From MWBF01 sp964614645 (GTDB taxonomy: Bacteria > Chloroflexota > Anaerolineae > CG2-30-64-16), in the NCBI GenBank assembly GCA_964614645.1, contig CAZTMA010000171.1:1-10338 (forward strand): 10,338 nucleotides of DNA, written 5' to 3'. Positions 1-5,076 of the stretch are shown here, piece by piece; the stretch's first letter is position 1; each line of letters starts with the position of its first letter. Made by a program: the position numbers and the translations under genes. The notes under the pieces are model-generated. The model searched no databases. It saw nothing but the letters and a program-made list of their open reading frames with translations, and was not told the origin of the DNA.

Positions 1-38
1 AGGGGCGAGAGGCGAGCTTCGCTCGCACCCTCGCCCCT
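1..38. repeat. REP-like perfect palindrome, target site of the IS110 element
   Basis: Positions 1–9 (AGGGGCGAG) are exactly complementary to 30–38 (CTCGCCCCT), and 12–17 (GCGAGC) to 21–26 (GCTCGC) around a TTC loop, giving a two-segment GC-rich hairpin. The adjacent insertion sequence begins at the last two bases (core CT, 37–38), so it entered exactly at the foot of the palindrome. The T-rich stretch that follows belongs to the insertion sequence, so this should not be called a terminator on the present sequence. It could be a dispersed intergenic repeat of the REP type, which some IS110 elements such as IS621 target; other copies cannot be seen here. Confidence 0.6.
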
Positions 39-45
39 TGTATGT

Positions 46-51
46 TATATT
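46..51 (+). promoter_or_regulatory. −10 half of the circle-junction promoter (left end of IS)
   Basis: TATATT matches TATAAT at five of six positions and lies just before the first stem of the predicted bridge RNA. In the integrated copy no −35 lies at the right distance (28 nt upstream is palindrome sequence). In an excised circle, joining 1259 to 37 places TTGACA (1245–1250) 18 nt upstream. IS110 circle junctions are known to create such promoters for bridge-RNA expression. Confidence 0.55.
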
Positions 52-53
52 GT

Positions 54-216
54 CAGCAGCGGGAGCTGCTGGGGGACACGACAGGCCGTTCGCCCCTTGG
101 TCCGGTGGGTTGAGACCGTGATGTAGCTCAGGACCGTCGTGTCTCGCCCTCGTAGAGCCCGCACAGTTGCCAGGGCCGCGAGCCCGCATCCGGCAAGGCC
201 GGGCCGCATCCGAGGG
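54..216 (+). ncRNA. Predicted IS110 bridge RNA
   Basis: This leader folds into three modules in the order known for IS110/IS621 bridge RNAs. The 5' stem-loop is CAGCAGC 54–60 with GCTGCTG 65–71 (GGGA loop). The target-binding loop is closed by GACACGAC 75–82 with GTCGTGTC 136–143 and capped by CGGT/ACCG 103–118. The donor-binding loop is closed by CCCTCG 147–152 with CGAGGG 211–216 and capped by GGGC/GCCC 173–185. Guides lie on the sides of the internal loops: left target guide 90–97, right target guide GTAG 123–126, left donor guide 162–170, right donor guide CAAG 194–197. The two left guides are 8–9 nt matches to the left flank and the right end. The two right guides match only 4 nt, half of it core. 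The 5' and 3' ends of the RNA are approximate, and the donor-loop stem overlaps the transposase ribosome-binding site (GAGGGAG, 212–218). Confidence 0.7.
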
Positions 217-223
217 AGTCACC

Positions 224-1163
224 ATGTCATCTGCTCAACCCTTCATCGGTATCGATGTCGCCAAAGAGTACCTGGATATGGCCAGCCGGCCCGGCGGCCA
301 GCCCACGCGGACCCGCAATCGCGAGGCCGAGATTGCGCAGTTGGTGCAAGACCTGCAAGAGCGGCGGCCGGCGCTAATTGTGCTGGAAGCTACCGGCGGT
401 CTGGAACTGCCGCTGGCGGCGGCGCTGGCGGTGGCCGGGCTGCCGGTCGCCGTGGTCAATCCGCGCCAGGTGCGCAGCTTTGCCCAGGCCACCGGCCAGC
501 TGGCCAAGACCGACCGGCTCGATGCCCAACTGCTGGCCCATTTTGCCGNNNNNNNNNNNNNNNNNNNNNNNNNNNNNNNNNNNNNNNTTCAGCGCCCTGT
601 TGGCCCGCCGCCGGCAGCTCATCGAGATGCTGACGGCCGAGAAAAACCGGCTGCACAGCGCCCTGGCGCCGGTGCGGCCGCGCCTGCAGGCGCACATTGC
701 CTGGCTGGAGACGGAGCTGGCCGATCTCGATCGGGAACTGGGCCAAGCTGTCCAGGATAGCCCGCTCTGGCGCACGAAGGAAGACCTGCTGCGCAGCGCG
801 CCCGGCGTGGGACCGGTGCTGGCGCGCACGCTGCTTTTCGACTTGCCAGAACTGGGCAGCCTTGGGCACAAGCAGATCGCCAAGTTGGTTGGCGTCGCGC
901 CCCTGAACCGCGATAGCGGCCAACAGCAGGGCAAACGTGGCATCTGGGGCGGCCGTGCCCACGTGCGGACCGCATTGTACATGGCCGCGCTGAGCGCCAT
1001 CCGCTACAATCCGGTCATCAAGGCTTTCTACCAGCGCCTCACCCAGGCGGGCAAACCCAAGAAGGCCGCCCTGACGGCCTGCATGCACAAGCTGCTCACG
1101 ATTCTGAATGCCATGCTGCGCGACCAGACCCCCTGGCAGCCGGCACCACAGCCGTCGTCGTAG
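224..1163 (+). CDS. IS110-family transposase (DEDD/Ser recombinase), interrupted by assembly gap
   Basis: The transposase recombines the insertion sequence with RNA-chosen target and donor DNA. The N-terminal RuvC-like DEDD domain is visible: D11 (GIDVAKEYLD), E55 (VLEATGG), D97 and D100 (KTDRLDA). After a coiled stretch, the C-terminal IS116/IS110/IS902 domain has SAPGVGPVLA, then NRDSGQQQGKRGIWGGR and VRTALYMAAL; its serine (codon 915–917) is the likely nucleophile. The ATG at 224 follows GAGGGAG by 5 nt. The frame changes across the 39-N gap (549–587): upstream codons start at positions ≡2 mod 3, downstream at ≡0. The true gap is therefore probably not 39 nt (38, 41 or about 50 would restore the frame). 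Expected length is about 313–317 residues, normal for the family, so this is best read as an intact gene in a faulty assembly rather than a pseudogene. Confidence 0.9.
549..587. other. Assembly gap (39 N)
   Basis: A run of 39 N lies within the transposase gene at the linker between the DEDD and coiled regions. The reading frame on the two sides is inconsistent with a 39-nt insert, so the length is an estimate. Repeated insertion sequences commonly break short-read assemblies in this way. Confidence 0.98.
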
Positions 1164-1164
1164 G

Positions 1165-1219
1165 GGCTGTGGGCAAGTGGGCAACTGCGTTTTAGGCAGT
1201 TGTCCACTTGTCCACAGCC
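1165..1219. terminator. Long hairpin in IS right end, possible transposase terminator
   Basis: Bases 1165–1188 pair with 1196–1219 over 24 bp with only two G·U pairs, around a GTTTTAG loop; it starts 2 nt after the transposase stop. There is no T run after the stem, so it is not a classic intrinsic terminator. It may block read-through in either direction, stabilise the mRNA 3' end, or be part of the right-end architecture. Confidence 0.5.
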
Positions 1220-1244
1220 GCGCCTGATTCGGAACCAACCAGGC

Positions 1245-1250
1245 TTGACA
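1245..1250 (+). promoter_or_regulatory. −35 half of the circle-junction promoter (right end of IS)
   Basis: A perfect consensus TTGACA points outward 9 nt before the CT core. In the integrated state the sequence 17–18 nt downstream (1268–1274) is a poor −10, so it is unlikely to drive the neighbouring protease strongly. On circularisation it is joined to TATATT at 46–51 with 18-nt spacing. Confidence 0.6.
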
Positions 1251-1294
1251 ACACAGTTGCTACGAAGACTCATGAAAGTCCAAAGAGCACCTGT

Positions 1295-2419
1295 TTGACC
1301 ACCATACCCCCAGCCACCGATCCTGTGCCGGTCGCGGCCATCGCGGCTGCGGCCGGCGACCTGATGCTCATCGAAGATGTGACGGACGGCGTCGGGCCCG
1401 CGCACGGCGCGGGAGCCATCAGCGCTGTGCGGCTGCGCGGGCGGCTGTTGGTTCCCGCTGACGAAGCCTGGCAGCGGCTGGCGGAACGGCTGCGGCCCCT
1501 GGGTCGCACGCCGCTGCTGCGCCGCCGGACGGACGGCCCGGGCGAGGAAGTGCTGGCGCTGCCGGTGACGTTCCGGCCCTCGCAGGCGCGGCCCGCAGTC
1601 GCGCTGCTGATGTTCGCCCTGACCGTCCTGTCATGCCTGTTCGTCGGCGCGCAAATGGTCGAAGGAGCCACCGCGGAGACGCTGAACCTGCTGGACGGCT
1701 GGCCGTTCGCGCTGAGCATGCTGGCGATCCTGACCGCGCACGAGTTCGGGCACTACCTGATCGCGCGGCGGCTGGGCAGCCCGACGAGCCTGCCCTACTT
1801 CATCCCCATGCCCCTCGGCCCATTCGGCACGCTGGGTGCATTCATCACCATGAGCGTGCCCCCGCGCAACCGCCGTCACTTGCTCGCGATCGGCGCGGCC
1901 GGACCGCTGGCGGGGCTGGCCGTCGCGATCCCGATCCTCATCCTGGGTTTGAGCCTGAGCAAGGTCTTCCCGCTGCCCGCGGGCGACTACACAATGGAGG
2001 GCAATTCGCTGCTGTATGCGGGGCTGAAGGTACTGATGTTCGGCCGCTTCCTGCCGGCCGGCGGCGAGGACGTCTGGATTCACCCGGTGGCCTTCGCAGG
2101 CTGGGCGGGGCTGCTGGTCACCGCGCTCAACCTGATTCCCGCGGGCCAGCTCGACGGCGGCCATATCGTGTACGCGCTGCTGGGCGCGCGGGGCGCGCGG
2201 CTGGTGACATGGGTCGTGTTGGCCGGGTTGGTGGGACTGTCGTTCCTGTGGACGGGGTGGGTGCTATGGCTGGCGCTGGTGTTCGTCTTCGGGCGGATGC
2301 AGGACATGCCGCTCGATGAAATCACCGAGCTGACTGGCGGCCAACGGGTGCTGGCCGCACTGATGGTCGTCGTGTTCGCGCTGGTGTTTGTGCCGGTGCC
2401 TCTGGTGTTTGTTCCCTGA
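1295..2419 (+). CDS. M50 family (site-2 protease type) membrane metalloprotease
   Basis: This is an intramembrane zinc metalloprotease that would cut substrates within or near the membrane. The zinc-binding HEFGH is at residues 149–153 in a hydrophobic helix, and the third ligand motif LDGG has Asp 287 after NLIPAGQ. A soluble N-terminal region of about 100 residues (LIEDVTDG, VRLRGRLLVP) precedes about six hydrophobic segments, the last two near the C-terminus. The frame is open back to 1208, but that TTG lies inside the insertion sequence. TTG 1295 (weak AAAGAG upstream; product MTTIPPATDP…, 374 aa) is chosen. GTG 1325 and ATG 1364 are alternatives, and the start is the weakest part of this call. 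A mini-ORF, ATG 1272 to TGA 1298, overlaps the TTG. The native promoter was probably displaced by the insertion 11 nt upstream of that ATG. The substrate is unknown. Confidence 0.88.
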   Translation: MTTIPPATDPVPVAAIAAAAGDLMLIEDVTDGVGPAHGAGAISAVRLRGRLLVPADEAWQRLAERLRPLGRTPLLRRRTDGPGEEVLALPVTFRPSQARPAVALLMFALTVLSCLFVGAQMVEGATAETLNLLDGWPFALSMLAILTAHEFGHYLIARRLGSPTSLPYFIPMPLGPFGTLGAFITMSVPPRNRRHLLAIGAAGPLAGLAVAIPILILGLSLSKVFPLPAGDYTMEGNSLLYAGLKVLMFGRFLPAGGEDVWIHPVAFAGWAGLLVTALNLIPAGQLDGGHIVYALLGARGARLVTWVVLAGLVGLSFLWTGWVLWLALVFVFGRMQDMPLDEITELTGGQRVLAALMVVVFALVFVPVPLVFVP

Positions 2420-2426
2420 CCCCGCG

Positions 2427-2726
2427 TCAGGTGGCGACGACGGAGTTATCGGTGCCGAACTTGTTGGGGACGTAGCGGTCCGCGTGCCAGTCGTTGTGCC
2501 AGTCGCGGCCATTGATGAGATAACGGAACTGGAATTCGCGACCCTTCGGGAGGATCAGGGTGATACGCCAGTTGCCATCGCTGCGCGACTGGTGCATCTC
2601 ATGTTCGGTCGTATTCCAGTCGTTGAAATCACCCACCAGCGTGACCCGCTCCGCCCAGACTCCCGAGGGCATCTCGAAGGTCACGCGCACGTTTTCCCCG
2701 TCGGCTAGTTCTTCCTTGTGGATCAT
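2427..2726 (-). CDS. Stand-alone CBM48 / isoamylase N-terminal-like domain protein
   Basis: This 99-residue protein is essentially one immunoglobulin-like glycogen-binding domain (CBM48/AMPK-β type). VTLVGDFNDWN at 28–38 is the family signature. It is followed by WRITLILPKGREFQFRYLING and aromatic residues (DWHNDWHADRY) of the kind that contact α-glucans. There is no catalytic domain, signal peptide or membrane segment, so it is cytoplasmic. The ATG has a strong ribosome-binding site (GGAGGA on the minus strand, plus positions 2735–2740, 8-nt spacing) and its own promoter. It is convergent with the protease gene, 7 bp between stops. It might bind glycogen or regulate a partner enzyme; no such gene is in the window, so the role is open. 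Confidence 0.9.
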   Translation of the reverse strand: MIHKEELADGENVRVTFEMPSGVWAERVTLVGDFNDWNTTEHEMHQSRSDGNWRITLILPKGREFQFRYLINGRDWHNDWHADRYVPNKFGTDNSVVAT

Positions 2727-2766
2727 GTGGTAGGTCCTCCCTGATGATGGCGTGCCGTGTGCAGGA

Positions 2767-2796
2767 ATTATAGCATGGACTTGACTAAATAAGCAA
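2767..2796 (-). promoter_or_regulatory. σ70-type promoter for the CBM48 gene
   Basis: On the minus strand a perfect TATAAT (plus 2767–2772) lies 18 nt from TTGCTT (plus 2791–2796, three of six). Transcription would start near 2760, giving a leader of about 34 nt that contains the ribosome-binding site. The −10 is strong and the −35 weak. Confidence 0.6.
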
Positions 2797-2809
2797 TCAC
2801 GCGTAAAAT
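2781..2809 (+). promoter_or_regulatory. σ70-type promoter for ffh and probably downstream genes
   Basis: TTGACT (2781–2786) and TAAAAT (2804–2809), each five of six to consensus, are separated by the ideal 17 nt. Start would be near 2816, leaving a leader of about 160 nt before the ffh ATG. The −35 sits between the −10 and −35 of the divergent CBM48 promoter. Confidence 0.72.
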
Positions 2810-2833
2810 CATCTTACATTACCAGAATTTCTT

Positions 2834-2861
2834 CCTGGGCCGGCCAGCGCGCCGGCCCAGG
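2834..2861 (+). repeat. GC-rich hairpin in the ffh leader
   Basis: CCTGGGCCGGC (2834–2844) pairs perfectly with GCCGGCCCAGG (2851–2861), an 11-bp stem with a CAGCGC loop. No T run follows. It would form at the very start of the ffh transcript. Confidence 0.6.
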
Positions 2862-2868
2862 CGCGTGT

Positions 2869-2961
2869 GTTTAGGGTCTATCAAAAGTAGCATAGCCCCT
2901 TGTGGGCGTCCCTGACGGGCACAAGGCCCTATGCTACGAGTTATCTGGCTAGGCCCTAAAC
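2869..2961. repeat. 93-bp imperfect inverted repeat in the ffh leader (structured leader or MITE-like)
   Basis: The ends GTTTAGGG (2869–2876) and CCCTAAAC (2954–2961) are exact complements. Inside, GTAGCATAG (2887–2895) pairs with CTATGCTAC (2929–2937), CCTTGTG (2898–2904) with CACAAGG (2920–2926), and CGTC (2907–2910) with GACG (2914–2917). The whole folds into one long interrupted hairpin ending 14 nt before the ffh ATG. It could regulate ffh translation or be a miniature inverted-repeat element; no clear target duplication is visible. It lacks the conserved GGAA-loop region of SRP RNA. Confidence 0.6.
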
Positions 2962-2975
2962 CTGGGGTTGTCACG

Positions 2976-4307
2976 ATGTTCGAGAGCCTACAGACCAAAC
3001 TCAACGCCGTTTTCGATAAGCTGGCGGCCCACGGGCGGCTGACCGAGCAGGACGTCGACACCGCGCTGCGCGAAGTGCGGCTGGCCCTGCTCGAGGCGGA
3101 CGTCAATTTCAAGGTCGTCAAGCAGCTCGTCGCGCGCGTGCGCGAGCGGGCGATCGGCGCGGAGGTCATGCAGAGCCTGACGCCGGCCCAGCAGGTCGTG
3201 AAGATCGTGCACGACGAGCTGCTCCAGACGCTGGGCGAACCCGCGCGGCTGGACCTGTCCGGTCCCGGGCCGCACGTGATCATGCTCGTCGGCCTGCAGG
3301 GTTCCGGCAAGACGACCACCGCGGCCAAGCTGGCGCTGTCGCTGCGCAAGAACCAGAACAAGCGCACGCTGCTCGTCGCAGCAGACACCTACCGGCCCGC
3401 AGCCGTGACACAGCTCGAAGTGCTCGGCAAGCAGATCGACACGCCGGTCCACAGCGAAGGGACGAAGATCCCGCCGCCGGAGATCGTGCGCCACGCGCTG
3501 CAGCGCGGCCGCGAGGGCGCGTTCGACATCGTCATCCTCGACACGGCCGGCCGCCTGCAAATCAGCGAAGAGATGATGCGCGAGCTGGACCAGATCAAGG
3601 CGCTGGCGAAGCCGCAGGAAATCCTGCTGGTTGCCGATGCCATGACGGGCCAGGAGGCCGTCAACGTCGCCAAGGGCTTCCACGAGCGGGTGACCGTGAC
3701 GGGCCTCATCCTGACAAAGGTGGACGGCGACGCGCGCGGCGGTGCCGCCATCTCCATGCGCGAGGTGACGGGCGTCCCGATCAAGTACCTGGCGACGGGC
3801 GAAAAGCTGGACGGGCTGGAGCCGTTCCATCCTGACCGGCTGGCCACGCGCATCCTCGGCATGGGCGATATGCTCACGCTGATCGAGAAGGCCGGGGAGA
3901 ACGTCGACAAGGCCGACGCGGAGCGCATGAGCCGCAAGCTGGTCAAGGGCGAGTTCAACCTGGAGGACTTTCTCAACCAGCTCCAGCAGATCAAGAAGAT
4001 GGGGCCGCTCACGCAGTTGCTGGACATGATCCCCGGCATGGGGCGCATGACCCAGGAGCTTGCGCCGGACGTGACGGACAAGCAGTTCCGGCAGATCGAG
4101 GCCATCATCAACTCGATGACGCTGCAGGAGCGCCGCGATCCCAAGCTGCTCAACGGCAGCCGCAAGCGCCGCGTGGCGCGGGGGTCCGGCTCGTCGGTGA
4201 TGGAAATCAACGACCTGCTGAACCAGTTCCGCCAGATGCAGCGCATGATGAAGCAGATGAGCTCCGGCGGCCGGGGCATGCGCGGCATCATGGACATGTT
4301 CAGGTAA
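2976..4307 (+). CDS. ffh: Signal recognition particle protein Ffh (SRP54 GTPase)
   Basis: Ffh binds signal sequences of nascent membrane proteins together with SRP RNA and docks to FtsY. The 443-residue product is full length for the family. The N domain (1–90) contains ALLEADVNFKVV (37–48). The G domain has P-loop GLQGSGKT (106–113), DTYRPAA (137–143), DTAGR (189–193), TKVD (247–250) and GDARGGAA. The Met-rich M domain (about 300–443) contains NLEDFLNQLQQIKKMG, then a segment rich in Arg, Ser and Gly for RNA binding, and ends GIMDMFR. An in-frame ATG at 2931 exists, but the family N-terminus (MFESLQTKL) fixes the start at 2976; its ribosome-binding site is weak (TGGGG). A strong promoter and a structured leader lie upstream, and rpsP follows after 113 nt. 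Confidence 0.97.
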   Translation: MFESLQTKLNAVFDKLAAHGRLTEQDVDTALREVRLALLEADVNFKVVKQLVARVRERAIGAEVMQSLTPAQQVVKIVHDELLQTLGEPARLDLSGPGPHVIMLVGLQGSGKTTTAAKLALSLRKNQNKRTLLVAADTYRPAAVTQLEVLGKQIDTPVHSEGTKIPPPEIVRHALQRGREGAFDIVILDTAGRLQISEEMMRELDQIKALAKPQEILLVADAMTGQEAVNVAKGFHERVTVTGLILTKVDGDARGGAAISMREVTGVPIKYLATGEKLDGLEPFHPDRLATRILGMGDMLTLIEKAGENVDKADAERMSRKLVKGEFNLEDFLNQLQQIKKMGPLTQLLDMIPGMGRMTQELAPDVTDKQFRQIEAIINSMTLQERRDPKLLNGSRKRRVARGSGSSVMEINDLLNQFRQMQRMMKQMSSGGRGMRGIMDMFR

Positions 4308-4319
4308 TTACGAATTGAG

Positions 4320-4365
4320 AATTAGGAATTACGAATTCATAATTCATAATTCGTAATTCCTAATT
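4320..4365. repeat. AT-rich perfect palindrome between ffh and rpsP
   Basis: AATTAGGAATTACGAATT (4320–4337) is exactly complementary to 4348–4365, an 18-bp stem with a 10-nt loop. Short units (AATTACGAATT, AATTCAT) recur in it and in the flanking 4306–4319. It is an AT island in GC-rich sequence and lacks a GC stem and T run, so it does not look like a normal terminator. It resembles dispersed AATTCGTAATTC-type intergenic repeats. Confidence 0.75.
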
Positions 4366-4420
4366 AGCAAGAATCCGGGACCCTCTGCGTCCCATAGCAC
4401 AGAAGGAGCACTAGAAGTCA

Positions 4421-4693
4421 ATGGTACGTATTCGCTTGCGCCGCCACGGCGCGAAGAAGCAACCGACCTACCGCGTGGTGGTCGCGGACCAGCACGCCGC
4501 GCGTGATGGTCGCATCATCGAGAACATCGGCAACTACAACCCGCGCACCGAACCCGAAACGATCAACATCGATGTCGAGCGGGCACGCTATTGGCTCAGC
4601 GTGGGCGCACAGCCCAGCGAGACGGTAGCCCGGCTGTTGAAGGTTGCAGGAGCGTACGAAGGTGCTCCGGCGGCCCCAACCGCGGCTGCGTAA
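4421..4693 (+). CDS. rpsP: 30S ribosomal protein S16
   Basis: S16 is a small-subunit protein needed for 30S assembly. The 90-residue product begins with the family signature VRIRLRRHGAKKQPTYRVVVAD and continues ARDGRIIENIGNYNPRTEP and the C-terminal RARYWLSVGAQPSETVARLL. It ends in an Ala/Pro-rich tail. ATG 4421 has AAGGAG (4403–4408) 12 nt upstream, a rather long spacing. It is followed at 39 nt by khpA, the usual neighbour. Confidence 0.97.
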   Translation: MVRIRLRRHGAKKQPTYRVVVADQHAARDGRIIENIGNYNPRTEPETINIDVERARYWLSVGAQPSETVARLLKVAGAYEGAPAAPTAAA

Positions 4694-4732
4694 TTGCCCA
4701 GCCGCCGCCCAGACCGCATGCGGAGGCTGACG

Positions 4733-4960
4733 GTGAAAGAAAAAGAACTGGTTGAGTACGTTGCCAAGATGCTGGTGGACAAGCCAGAGAAGGTGACGGT
4801 CAAGGAAACGCACGGGACCAATGTCACCGTGCTCGAGCTGCACGTAGACCAGGAAGACATGGGCCGGGTTATCGGCAAGGACGGCCGCGTCGCGAATGCG
4901 CTGCGGACGCTCCTGCGGGTCCTGGCACAAGAACGCCGCGTCGTGCTGGAAATCGTGTAG
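4733..4960 (+). CDS. khpA: KH-domain RNA-binding protein KhpA (YlqC family)
   Basis: This small single-KH-domain protein usually partners KhpB and binds many RNAs. The 75-residue product has ELVEYVAKMLVDKPEKV at the start and the RNA-binding GXXG loop as GKDG (48–51) in GRVIGKDGRVANALRTLL. GTG 4733 is chosen because GGAGG (4722–4726) lies 6 nt upstream and the product then starts like the family. In-frame TTG 4694 and ATG 4718 would add residues not typical of it. It sits between rpsP and rimM, its standard place. Confidence 0.93.
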   Translation: MKEKELVEYVAKMLVDKPEKVTVKETHGTNVTVLELHVDQEDMGRVIGKDGRVANALRTLLRVLAQERRVVLEIV

Positions 4961-5008
4961 CGCTGGACGCTGGAAGCTGGTTTGCTGACCAGCCGCAAAG
5001 TCCGGGAA

Positions 5009-5051
5009 GACGGGTTCTATGGTGAAGCAGAGCTTCGCTCTAGAACCCGTT
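5009..5051 (+). terminator. Hairpin between khpA and rimM (weak terminator or attenuator)
   Basis: ACGGGTTCTA (5010–5019) pairs exactly with TAGAACCCGT (5041–5050), and GTGAAGC (5022–5028) with GCTTCGC (5032–5038, one G·U) inside. The pyrimidine stretch TTCTCTCATTT follows, weaker than a normal T run. It ends about 26 nt before rimM and could reduce read-through or shape rimM translation. Confidence 0.5.
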
Positions 5052-5076
5052 CTCTCATTTGTACGGGTAGGTGGAA

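Larger units (their letters stand above)
37..1261 (+). mobile_element. IS110-family insertion sequence, bridge-RNA type, with both ends predicted
   Basis: The element carries one transposase gene preceded by a long structured non-coding leader, the layout of the IS110 group, and lacks terminal inverted repeats as expected for the family. Ends were set from guide matches. The leader repeats the left flank TCGCCCCT (31–38 and 90–97) and the right end CACAGTTGC (162–170 and 1252–1260). Both predicted junctions carry the dinucleotide CT (37–38 and 1260–1261), the likely recombination core. The apparent size of about 1.22 kb includes a 39-N gap whose true length is unknown. The reconstructed empty site reads TCGCCCCT followed by ACGAAGACTC. 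The transposase frame is open outside the gap, so the copy may be active. The family call is secure; the exact ends are a model. Confidence 0.75.

Noticed and set aside
1..50. Intrinsic terminator made of the 1–38 hairpin and the following T-rich stretch
   Set aside because: The T-rich stretch from 39 on belongs to the insertion sequence by the guide-match boundaries, so the combination is a product of insertion.
155..212. Short direct repeats GAGCCCGCA (155, 180) and CCGCATCCG (184, 204) as a CRISPR-like or iteron array
   Set aside because: Only two copies each, within the predicted donor-binding loop, explained better by the bridge RNA fold.
374..1238. Long minus-strand open frames opposite the transposase and other GC-rich genes
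   Set aside because: They are antisense shadows caused by high GC content; none resembles a known family, while the plus-strand frames do.
1245..1274. Outward promoter from the IS driving the protease gene
   Set aside because: TTGACA is perfect, but the sequence 16–18 nt downstream (GACTCATG) is a poor −10; kept only as half of the circle promoter.
1208..1294. Upstream extension of the protease from TTG 1208
   Set aside because: It lies within the IS right end and its hairpin; the encoded residues show no family resemblance and no ribosome-binding site.
2834..2961. SRP (4.5S/ffs) RNA gene next to ffh
   Set aside because: The conserved GGAA-loop region and its asymmetric internal loop are not present.
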